This document shows, piece after piece, positions 1 through 4,649 of a stretch of DNA of 13,860 nt. Made by a program: the position numbers and the translations under genes. A model generated the notes under the pieces. The model saw only the letters and a program-made list of their open reading frames with translations, ran no database searches and was not told the origin of the DNA. Every line of letters begins with the position of its first letter. Position 1 is the first letter of the stretch. This stretch comes from Eubacterium limosum (GTDB lineage: Bacteria > Bacillota > Clostridia > Eubacteriales > Eubacteriaceae). The stretch is from contig CAUEUD010000087.1 of NCBI GenBank assembly GCA_959020865.1, positions 1-13,860 on the forward strand. The letters are read 5' to 3'.

Positions 1-7
1 TTTAATG

Positions 8-82
8 CATGGCGTAACCGAACGTTACGTCCTCAGAAAACCCAACCCGTATCGCCGCGATACGGGTTGGGTTTTTATTTTA
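8..82 (+). repeat. Intergenic double-hairpin repeat, copy 1 of 3
   Basis: First of three direct copies of an intergenic element; the others are at 2180-2248 and 2787-2854. It has two parts. A small hairpin pairs 11-18 with 24-31 (core CGTAAC/GTTACG, loop CGAAC, one G-U pair). A long terminator hairpin follows at 37-75. The first 33 bases (8-40) are identical to copy 2. It lies just past the 3' end of the minus-strand MerR gene (stop at 112-114). The stem is preceded by A residues and followed by T residues, so it could stop transcription from both sides. I do not recognise it as a named repeat family. Confidence 0.85.
37..81 (+). terminator. Rho-independent terminator hairpin in repeat copy 1
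   Basis: Bases 37-54 pair perfectly with 58-75 around a 3-base CCG loop, giving an 18-bp stem. It is followed by T76, A77 and T78-T81, and the T run starts at 72. The A run at 37-40 gives a matching T tract on the minus strand, so it can act as terminator for the minus-strand MerR gene that ends at 112 as well as for transcription entering from the left. Confidence 0.85.
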
Positions 83-111
83 ATGGTGAGATTGGCTAAA
101 TCGTTCATGTT

Positions 112-540
112 TTATTTCTCAAGACAACGGTCATCGGGGAATTTTTGTTCCTCTGACTGGTGAATCTTCTCGGTTCCGGCAGCAATGGCTGTTTCGTAAT
201 ACCAGCATTTATGGTTGATAACATCAAGCGTTGTCTGCAATTCCGCAATCTGCGCCTCTACGGCTTTTTTTCTCTCAAGAAACATGTCATATCTTTGCTG
301 CAGAGAAGCGTCACCTTCTTGGAGCCAGTCAGAAAACTGCTTGATTTCTTTGATGGGCATACCTGTCTTTTTGAGGCAGTCAATGACACGCAATGTTGCG
401 ATATCTTTTTCGGAAAACAGACGATACCCGGATTCCGATCTTCCCATAAATGGAAGCAGCCCGGATTTGTCATAATAGCGAATGGTGCTTGTTGGAACAT
501 TCATCTTTTCAGCGGCGTCTTTGATCGTGTAATTTTTCAT
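112..540 (-). CDS. MerR-family transcriptional regulator
   Basis: A 142-residue DNA-binding regulator of the MerR family. The N-terminal winged helix-turn-helix covers about residues 3-70, with the family motif STIRYYDKSGLLPF at 18-31 followed by SGYRLF at 37-42. A helical dimerisation segment follows at about 80-115, and a short C-terminal tail contains a KCWYYE stretch near 111-116, as in the YyaN/AdhR type of MerR regulators. No multi-cysteine metal site is visible; there are only scattered cysteines. I chose the ATG at 540, which places the HTH at the usual distance from the N-terminus; an in-frame TTG at 558 would add six residues. The gene diverges from the SDR gene across a promoter with the stretched spacer typical of MerR targets, so it probably controls that operon. 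Effector unknown; an electrophile or aldehyde signal is possible by family analogy only. Confidence 0.9.
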   Translation of the reverse strand: MKNYTIKDAAEKMNVPTSTIRYYDKSGLLPFMGRSESGYRLFSEKDIATLRVIDCLKKTGMPIKEIKQFSDWLQEGDASLQQRYDMFLERKKAVEAQIAELQTTLDVINHKCWYYETAIAAGTEKIHQSEEQKFPDDRCLEK

Positions 541-576
541 TGTTATTCTCGCTTTCAAAAAAGTTTACAGAAAACC

Positions 577-607
577 TTGACCTTAAACTTAACTTTAATG
601 TTATGCT
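577..607 (+). promoter_or_regulatory. MerR-type promoter with 19-bp spacer and operator dyad
   Basis: The -35 box TTGACC (577-582) and -10 box TATGCT (602-607) are separated by 19 bp, the over-long spacing that MerR proteins correct by distorting DNA. Between them lies an imperfect dyad, CTTAAA (582-587) and TTTAAT (594-599) around CTTAAC, close to the CTTAAA-GTTAAC-TTTAAG type operator. It points rightward into the SDR/RibD-like operon and sits in the MerR divergent intergenic space. Site positions are read directly; use by this particular MerR is inference. Confidence 0.75.
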
Positions 608-662
608 ATTTACAGCGGGAAGTCAAGGGGATTTTAATAAAGTCCCTGGAAACCAAATCGAT

Positions 663-689
663 GCTTTCTGCTTATATAAAATAGAAAGC
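663..689 (+). other. Leader hairpin just upstream of the SDR ribosome-binding site
   Basis: Bases 663-669 (GCTTTCT) pair with 683-689 (AGAAAGC), enclosing a 13-base AT-rich loop. The stem ends only five bases before the AAGGAG ribosome-binding site (694-699) of the SDR gene, in the untranslated leader of the MerR-type promoter. It could modulate translation start or mRNA stability, but the stem is short and no alternative pairing with the ribosome-binding site is obvious. Confidence 0.35.
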
Positions 690-706
690 GGTTAAGGAGA
701 GTAAAC

Positions 707-1468
707 ATGGAAATTACATTTGAAGGCAAGGTTGCCTTAGTAACAGGTGCAGCGGGCGGTATGGGACTGGCGGCTGCAAAGGAATTTGCAGCGTTGGGCG
801 CGGCAGTCGTGCTTGCGGACATGAATGAAGAGCTGGTGGTGCAGGCTGTAAAGAATTTGACGGATAAGGGTTACAGAGCACTTGCGGTTGCCTGCGATGT
901 CAGTGATGAAGCGCAGGTGAAGGCGATGGTAGAAAGGACAGTCAAAACCTTTGGCAGTCTGGATGCAGCCTATAATAATGCGGGCGTAAACAGCCCGATG
1001 ACGGATGTTGCGGAGCTGGACCCGGATGAATATGACCGCATCATGAAGATTGATCTTCGCTCTGTCTGGCTCTGCATGAAATATGAATTACAGCAGATGA
1101 AAATTCAGGGAAGCGGTGCAATTGTAAACTGCTCCTCTTTAGGCGGTCTGGTTGGCAATCCGGGACGGGCAGCATATCATGCGGCGAAGCATGGCGTTCT
1201 TGGGATGACGAAAAGTGCGGCAATTGAATACGCGCCAAAGGGAATTCGAATCAATGCAGTCTGTCCGGGAGTCATTGAGACACCAATGGTCGACAGGATG
1301 GTTGAAACGGGTGACTTTTCGAGAGAAGCAGGCGCGGCACTTGCGCCGATTGGAAGATTAGGTCGTGCGGAGGAAGTAGCAGATGCTGTTCTGTGGCTGT
1401 GCAGCTCTGCGTCTACCTTTGTGATTGGCCAGTCCATCGCAGTTGATGGCGGATACACCATTATTTAA
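707..1468 (+). CDS. Short-chain dehydrogenase/reductase (SDR), probably NAD-dependent
   Basis: A 253-residue classical SDR of full usual length. The Rossmann motif TGAAGGMG is at 13-20. Asp38 at the end of the second strand favours NAD(H) over NADP(H). NNAG is at 90-93, and the catalytic Ser144 (SS pair 143-144) precedes YHAAK at 157-161 (Tyr157, Lys161). CPGVIETPM at 186-194 and the C-terminal VDGGYT complete the fold. The usual catalytic-tetrad Asn in the fourth helix is Asp116 here (KIDLRSV). Substrate cannot be told; such proteins reduce or oxidise small alcohols, ketones and sugars. An AAGGAG ribosome-binding site (694-699) lies 7 nt before the ATG. It is first in an operon with the RibD-like gene (28 nt gap) under a MerR-type promoter, suggesting an inducible stress or detoxification role. 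Confidence 0.9.
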   Translation: MEITFEGKVALVTGAAGGMGLAAAKEFAALGAAVVLADMNEELVVQAVKNLTDKGYRALAVACDVSDEAQVKAMVERTVKTFGSLDAAYNNAGVNSPMTDVAELDPDEYDRIMKIDLRSVWLCMKYELQQMKIQGSGAIVNCSSLGGLVGNPGRAAYHAAKHGVLGMTKSAAIEYAPKGIRINAVCPGVIETPMVDRMVETGDFSREAGAALAPIGRLGRAEEVADAVLWLCSSASTFVIGQSIAVDGGYTII

Positions 1469-1496
1469 CAAGCTGAAAGAATAAGGAGGTTAGAGG

Positions 1497-1529
1497 ATGA
1501 ACAGACCCTATACCATTTGCCATATATGA
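1497..1529 (+). pseudogene. Displaced N-terminus of the RibD-like gene (10-codon leader after an AT insertion)
   Basis: A perfect Shine-Dalgarno AAGGAGGT (1483-1490) stands 6 nt before ATG 1497. This opens MNRPYTICHI and then a stop TGA at 1527-1529. The residues MNRPYTICH look like the expected first strand of a RibD_C/dihydrofolate reductase domain. The body of that domain continues two bases out of frame (MMMALDGRI). Removing one AT from the ATATAT run at 1522-1527 would join both into a 225-residue protein. The leader stop overlaps an in-frame restart ATG (1526-1528) as ATGA. This is a frameshift in the strain, a phase-variable tract, or a sequencing error. Confidence 0.7.
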
Positions 1530-2176
1530 TGATGGCACTCGATGGACGAATTGATTGTGCGATGACGGAGAAGCTGAAAGGGGTGGAGCATTATTACACT
1601 GCCCTGCATGAACTGAATACCCCGACGACTGTGAGCGGAAAAGTAACGGCACAGTTGGAAATGGCTCTTTCAGGCGAATTCAAAGCCAACAGTACTGAAA
1701 TGTTTGGAAAAGAAGGATTTTCAAAGAAAACAGATTCAGAAGGCTATGAGGTGATTGTAGATACAAAAGGCACATTGCTTTGGGCAGATGATGAAATCAG
1801 AACAAAGCCGCGTCTGATCATCACCAGTGAGCAGGTGACAAAGGAGTACCTCGCCTATCTCGATTTAAAAAATATTTCATGGATTGTGTGCGGTAAAGCA
1901 GGTATTGACTTGGCAAGAGCGTCCGAAATTCTTGCTGATGAATTCCGGGTAAAAAGAATGGCGGTTGTGGGAGGAGGACATATCAATGGTGGCTTCCTGG
2001 AAGCAGGGCTTCTCGATGAAATCAGTCTGCTGATCGGTGCCGGTGTCGATGGACGAGAAGGCATGGCAGGCGTATTTGATGGACGCCCCATGCAGAGCAG
2101 TATCATTGATTTGAAGCTGGAAAAGCTGGATTCTTTTGATGATGGTTCTATCTGGATACGCTATCGCATTGATTGA
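1526..2176 (+). CDS. RibD C-terminal/dihydrofolate-reductase-like protein, N-terminally frameshifted
   Basis: A 216-residue open frame from ATG 1526 (ATGs also at 1529 and 1532). It begins with MMMALDGRID, the substrate-side motif of RibD_C/DHFR folds. The nucleotide-binding motif VGGGHINGGFLEAGLLDE lies at about 148-165, and a beta-rich C-terminus ends in SIWIRYRID. The family are NADPH-dependent reductases related to the pyrimidine reductase half of RibD; stand-alone forms mostly have unknown substrates. The ribosome-binding site belongs to ATG 1497, out of frame by a likely 2-bp AT insertion, so expression would depend on restart at the ATGA overlap (1526-1529) or on slippage. A TTG at 1517 is also in frame but has no ribosome-binding site. 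It is the second gene of the SDR operon and stops 3 bp before repeat copy 2, which supplies its terminator. Confidence 0.8.
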   Translation: MMMALDGRIDCAMTEKLKGVEHYYTALHELNTPTTVSGKVTAQLEMALSGEFKANSTEMFGKEGFSKKTDSEGYEVIVDTKGTLLWADDEIRTKPRLIITSEQVTKEYLAYLDLKNISWIVCGKAGIDLARASEILADEFRVKRMAVVGGGHINGGFLEAGLLDEISLLIGAGVDGREGMAGVFDGRPMQSSIIDLKLEKLDSFDDGSIWIRYRID

Positions 2177-2179
2177 GTT

Positions 2180-2248
2180 CATGGCGTAACCGAACGTTAC
2201 GTCCTCAGAAAACCAACCCGTATCGCGGCGATACGGGTTGGTTTTTTA
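2180..2248 (+). repeat. Intergenic double-hairpin repeat, copy 2 of 3
   Basis: Same orientation as copies 1 and 3. Bases 2180-2212 match copy 1 (8-40) exactly. The small hairpin is 2183-2190 with 2196-2203. The long stem (2209-2225 with 2229-2245) has lost one C in the left arm and the matching G in the right arm relative to copy 1, and its loop reads CGG instead of CCG, the reverse complement. The element begins 3 bp after the RibD-like stop codon and runs into the promoter of the toxin-antitoxin pair. Confidence 0.85.
2209..2247 (+). terminator. Rho-independent terminator of the SDR/RibD-like operon
   Basis: A perfect 17-bp stem (2209-2225 with 2229-2245), 3-base CGG loop, and a run of six T residues (2242-2247). 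It follows the RibD-like stop by 33 bp. An A run at the left foot of the stem gives a T tract on the opposite strand as well. Confidence 0.85.
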
Positions 2249-2266
2249 AGGAATATGGGATATAAT
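2238..2266 (+). promoter_or_regulatory. Candidate promoter of the toxin-antitoxin operon, overlapping the terminator
   Basis: TATAAT (2261-2266) is a perfect -10 box. Exactly 17 bp upstream is TTGGTT (2238-2243), three of six matches to the -35 consensus, lying in the right arm of the copy 2 terminator. Transcription would begin near 2273, upstream of the AGGAGGT ribosome-binding site (2281-2287). The -35 part is weak, so confidence rests on the -10 box and position. Confidence 0.6.
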
Positions 2267-2294
2267 GAATAAAAAAGCACAGGAGGTGGCTGAA

Positions 2295-2453
2295 ATGTCA
2301 TCGTTGGCTGAAGATATGAACAGACAGTGGAAGGAAAAGGAAATCATTAAGGCGCTGGATAAAGGCATCGATGATCTTGAAAATGGCCGCACTATACCGC
2401 ACGAAGAACTGGTACAGCAAATCCGAAAGCAAATTGAGAGCCATGACCTATAA
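2295..2453 (+). CDS. Short type II antitoxin-like protein
   Basis: A 52-residue acidic/basic helical protein. I chose ATG 2295 because AGGAGGT (2281-2287) stands 7 nt before it; an in-frame ATG at 2265 overlaps the TATAAT box of the candidate promoter and would lack a ribosome-binding site. The C-terminal half (ALDKGIDDLENGRTIPHEEL, 20-39) resembles the toxin-binding tail of ParD/RelB-type antitoxins, with the common GRxIPHEE pattern. No ribbon-helix-helix or other DNA-binding part is evident, and 52 residues is short for the group (commonly about 70-95). Its stop overlaps the downstream toxin start by 11 bp, the usual antitoxin-first order with translational coupling. It probably neutralises the adjacent toxin by direct binding; autoregulation is unclear given the missing DNA-binding region. 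Confidence 0.75.
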   Translation: MSSLAEDMNRQWKEKEIIKALDKGIDDLENGRTIPHEELVQQIRKQIESHDL

Positions 2454-2775
2454 AATTGTGGAAACCGTTGAGGCAGGCAGAGATGTTGAAAATTTTGTAA
2501 TGTATATGATGGAGGCCTTTAAAAGTAAAAAGGCGGCCATTGATTTTTTAAAAGATTACGACAAATCTGTAGAATCGTTAAAAACCTTTCCTTTTGGTTA
2601 TCGTGGCGTAAGTTTTGAGTACCATGGGTATGAAATTCGCTTGAAACCCTTTAAATCTTACAATATTTTTTTTACAGTTGATATAGAAAAGGAATGGATT
2701 ATAATTCTGCGTGTTTTAAAAGACCGGCAGGATTGGCAGGCGATTCTGTTTCAAAATACGGATTATCATTTATAA
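2443..2775 (+). CDS. RelE/ParE-superfamily toxin
   Basis: A 110-residue protein, starting at ATG 2443 inside the last codons of the antitoxin (11-bp overlap). The frame is open further upstream, but that extension lies within the antitoxin gene. The layout fits RelE/ParE toxins: two N-terminal helices with ENFVMYMMEAF and KAAIDFLKDYDKSVESL (about 16-46), then strands with GYEIRLKPFKSYNIFFTV (62-79), WIIILRVLKDRQDW (85-98) and a short tail. Family members cleave ribosome-bound mRNA (RelE) or poison gyrase (ParE); which applies is not decidable here. The RLKPF/YNIFF and ILRVLKDRQDW segments match the conserved core where basic active-site residues occur. The pair lies between repeat copies 2 and 3, in an AT-rich segment that looks acquired. 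Confidence 0.8.
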   Translation: MTYKIVETVEAGRDVENFVMYMMEAFKSKKAAIDFLKDYDKSVESLKTFPFGYRGVSFEYHGYEIRLKPFKSYNIFFTVDIEKEWIIILRVLKDRQDWQAILFQNTDYHL

Positions 2776-2786
2776 AAAAGAACAAA

Positions 2787-2854
2787 GACATAACCAAAAG
2801 TTACGTCCCGGGAAACCCAACCCGTATCGCCGCGATACGGGTTGGGTTTTTATT
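2787..2854 (+). repeat. Intergenic double-hairpin repeat, copy 3 of 3 (diverged)
   Basis: Same order and orientation as copies 1 and 2, but the first half is diverged. The small hairpin pairs 2787-2794 with 2800-2807 and has a CAAAA loop. One stem position is mismatched (A2790 against C2804), while another G-U pair of copies 1 and 2 has become A-U (A2788 with T2806). The long stem (2813-2829 with 2833-2849, loop CCG) keeps the copy 1 sequence. It lies between convergent genes: 12 bp after the toxin, with the minus-strand methyltransferase stop (2853-2855) inside its T tract. Confidence 0.8.
2813..2851 (+). terminator. Bidirectional terminator between toxin and methyltransferase genes
   Basis: A perfect 17-bp stem (2813-2829 with 2833-2849), CCG loop, T run 2847-2851. 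It serves the toxin-antitoxin operon from the left. It also immediately follows the stop codon of the minus-strand methyltransferase gene; on that strand only three A-derived T residues follow the stem, so it is weaker in that direction. Confidence 0.8.
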
Positions 2855-3371
2855 ATAGATAACGCCGCACTTTTTTCATATACTGGCGGTACGCGTCGCC
2901 AAACTGCGCGAGACACCAGCGCTCCTCTGAACGGATAATGAAATGGGAAGAACCCTGGAAAATAATGACAAAGCCAAGCAGCAGCCAGGACTGGGTGAGC
3001 AGCGCGCAGCCCAGAAAGAAGATGAAATACGCCACATACATGGGGTTGCGGGACAGCCGGTAAAGGCCATTCTGGTTGATGCCGCTTTCCGACGGGGACG
3101 CAAAATTGACGACGGACACAGCGAGCAGGATAAGGCCCGCGGCATAGACGGCTGCGCCGGCGTAAAACAGCGGTGCCGGAGCCGCCTTGATTTTCAAAAA
3201 GAACAGGTAAAGAAAAATGGCGGCGTTAGAGGCCTGGTAAATCCAATAGGCGGCTTTTTCCTTGCCTGTGAGCGGCGCAAAATAGGCGGCCCGGGCCACA
3301 GCGCCTTTACCCAGCAGGGCCAAAAGCCCAAACCGAATAAAGAGAAAGGGGAGCAGCAATAAAAATCCCAT
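2853..3371 (-). CDS. ICMT/PEMT-like integral membrane methyltransferase family protein
   Basis: A 172-residue membrane protein with hydrophobic segments at about 2-21, 41-60, 68-88 and 112-139. The conserved cofactor-binding core GLYRLSRNPMYVAYF (102-116) is followed by a long hydrophobic hairpin, then SEERWCLAQFGDAYRQY (148-164) and a terminal RYL. This is the pattern of the isoprenylcysteine carboxyl methyltransferase/phospholipid methyltransferase superfamily, which uses S-adenosylmethionine at the membrane. Bacterial members methylate unknown small or lipid substrates, so no precise activity is assigned. It starts one base after the stop of the aldo/keto reductase gene (TAA-A-ATG), with GAGG in the end of that gene as ribosome-binding site, so the two are translationally coupled. 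Its stop codon lies within repeat copy 3. Confidence 0.85.
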   Translation of the reverse strand: MGFLLLLPFLFIRFGLLALLGKGAVARAAYFAPLTGKEKAAYWIYQASNAAIFLYLFFLKIKAAPAPLFYAGAAVYAAGLILLAVSVVNFASPSESGINQNGLYRLSRNPMYVAYFIFFLGCALLTQSWLLLGFVIIFQGSSHFIIRSEERWCLAQFGDAYRQYMKKVRRYL

Positions 3372-3372
3372 T

Positions 3373-4512
3373 TTAATCCTCAGCCATCAGAAAGGCATGG
3401 GCTTCCCTGAGCAATTCCCGGATTTCAAGGTTCTGGGGGCAGTGTTCCTCGCACTGGCCGCAGCCTGTGCACTGGTCGGCCTTGAGCTTGTTCTTGATAT
3501 TGGTCCGGTATTTCTTCCGGGAGGCGGCCACGTCGCCATACATAAAGGCTTCATTATAGTATTTGAAAATGGACGGGATCGGGATGATCTGCGGGCAGCC
3601 GTTACAGTAGCGGCAGCCCGTGCAGTCTGCCTTCATACGGCTTCTGTAAAAGCCTCGGAGCTTTTGGATCATCTCCTTTTCGTCCTCTGTCAGGCAGCCA
3701 GTGGTGTATTTTCCGGCGGTGGCGATATTTTCCTGTACCTGGCGGAGGTCTGACATGCCGCTGAGCACACAGGTGACCTCCGGCATATTGTACAAATATT
3801 TAAACCCAAGCTCCGGCGGGGTGAGGCTGGTGTCAAAGCCCTGCCAGAGCCTTTCCAGATCGCCCTCTGGCTTTGCCGCCAGCTGGCCGCCGCGCAAGGG
3901 CTCCATGATCATGACCCCCATGCCGCGTGCGTGGGCGGCCTTCAGGCCAGCGAGTCCCGCCTGAAAGTTTTCGTCCATGTAATTGAGCTGAATCTGGACA
4001 AAATCAAAGGGGTAAGCGTCTAAAATCGGTTCAAATTCAGCGCTGAGATCGTGGAAGGAGAAGCCCAGACAGCGCACCTTTCCGGAGGCTTTAGCCCGGT
4101 TCATAAAATCGATAATACCGAGCTCCAGAAGCTTTTTGAAGCGGTAGCCATCCAGCGCGTGGAGCAGATAGAAATCAATGTGGTCGGTTTGAAGGCGCTT
4201 CAGCTGCTCATCCAGGTAGCGGTCGGCATCGGCCGGGTCGTGGCACTGCCAGCAGGGGAGCTTGGTGGCAAGCTGTACCTTGTCCCGCTGCCCGGTCTCA
4301 GCCAGAAATTTTCCCAGAAAAGGCTCGCTGGCCTGCTTGTGGTAGGGCCAGGCCGTGTCAAAATAATTGACGCCGGCTTCGATGGCGGCCTGAAGGCATT
4401 GGCCGGCGGCCTTTTCGTCAATGAGCTTTTCATTGTTGTATTTAATGGGAAAACGCATGGTGCCAAAGCCCAGCTGGGAGAGGTTGAGTTCTTTAAATGG
4501 TCGGTATTGCAT
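3373..4512 (-). CDS. Aldo/keto reductase fused to a C-terminal two-[4Fe-4S] ferredoxin domain
   Basis: A 379-residue cytoplasmic oxidoreductase. The N-terminal TIM barrel (about 1-275) carries the aldo/keto reductase tetrad Asp52 and Tyr57 (FDTAWPY), Lys84 (ATKLP) and His118 (YLLHAL). The barrel is followed by a helical linker and a ferredoxin-like domain with two clusters: C297, C300, C303, C306 (CTGCRYCNGCP) and C348, C351, C354, C358 (CTGCGQCEEHCP). This is the known class of predicted ferredoxin-linked aldo/keto reductases common in anaerobes; the clusters suggest electron exchange with ferredoxin as well as NAD(P)H, but the substrate is unknown. An AAGGAG ribosome-binding site (4519-4524, minus strand) is 6 nt before the ATG. 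It is the first gene of a pair with the methyltransferase and diverges from ptb. Confidence 0.92.
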   Translation of the reverse strand: MQYRPFKELNLSQLGFGTMRFPIKYNNEKLIDEKAAGQCLQAAIEAGVNYFDTAWPYHKQASEPFLGKFLAETGQRDKVQLATKLPCWQCHDPADADRYLDEQLKRLQTDHIDFYLLHALDGYRFKKLLELGIIDFMNRAKASGKVRCLGFSFHDLSAEFEPILDAYPFDFVQIQLNYMDENFQAGLAGLKAAHARGMGVMIMEPLRGGQLAAKPEGDLERLWQGFDTSLTPPELGFKYLYNMPEVTCVLSGMSDLRQVQENIATAGKYTTGCLTEDEKEMIQKLRGFYRSRMKADCTGCRYCNGCPQIIPIPSIFKYYNEAFMYGDVAASRKKYRTNIKNKLKADQCTGCGQCEEHCPQNLEIRELLREAHAFLMAED

Positions 4513-4582
4513 TTTTCGCTCCTTCGTTTTATTCTTTTTGCATCTTTTTTTACTTTTTCGCTTAAATTTGGGTATAGATTAC

Positions 4583-4588
4583 ATTATA
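4583..4588 (-). promoter_or_regulatory. Candidate -10 box for the aldo/keto reductase gene
   Basis: On the minus strand this reads TATAAT, about 70 bp before the start codon, in the 137-bp divergent gap between the aldo/keto reductase and ptb genes. No good -35 box stands at the usual distance (ATGTAA at 17 bp). On the plus strand the overlapping TATAAC (4585-4590) could serve ptb. Only the -10 match is solid. Confidence 0.35.
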
Positions 4589-4649
4589 ACATGACTCTTC
4601 AATTTTTACATCGAAAGACATTACAACAGAATGAAAGCGAGGTTTTACA

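Noticed and set aside
11..31. Integron attC site or gene-cassette array at the three repeats
   Set aside because: The hairpin arms do not match the attC core patterns (GTTRRRY and RYYYAAC), the genes do not all run in one direction, and there is no integrase gene in the window.
2265..2294. Antitoxin start at ATG 2265
   Set aside because: This ATG overlaps the TATAAT box (2261-2266) and precedes the expected transcription start; AGGAGGT before ATG 2295 is a far better fit.
2371..2442. Longer toxin reading frame starting at 2371
   Set aside because: The extra 24 residues lie fully inside the antitoxin gene in another frame; the ATG at 2443 gives the usual toxin length and the common short overlap.
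8..2854. CRISPR array
   Set aside because: Only three copies, 0.6-2.2 kb apart, with whole genes between them; not spaced like a CRISPR array.
2943..3362. Plus-strand open frame opposite the methyltransferase gene
   Set aside because: It has no ribosome-binding site or family resemblance and is antisense to a gene with clear membrane segments and motifs; similar long antisense frames at 4051, 8341 and 10460 are rejected for the same reason.
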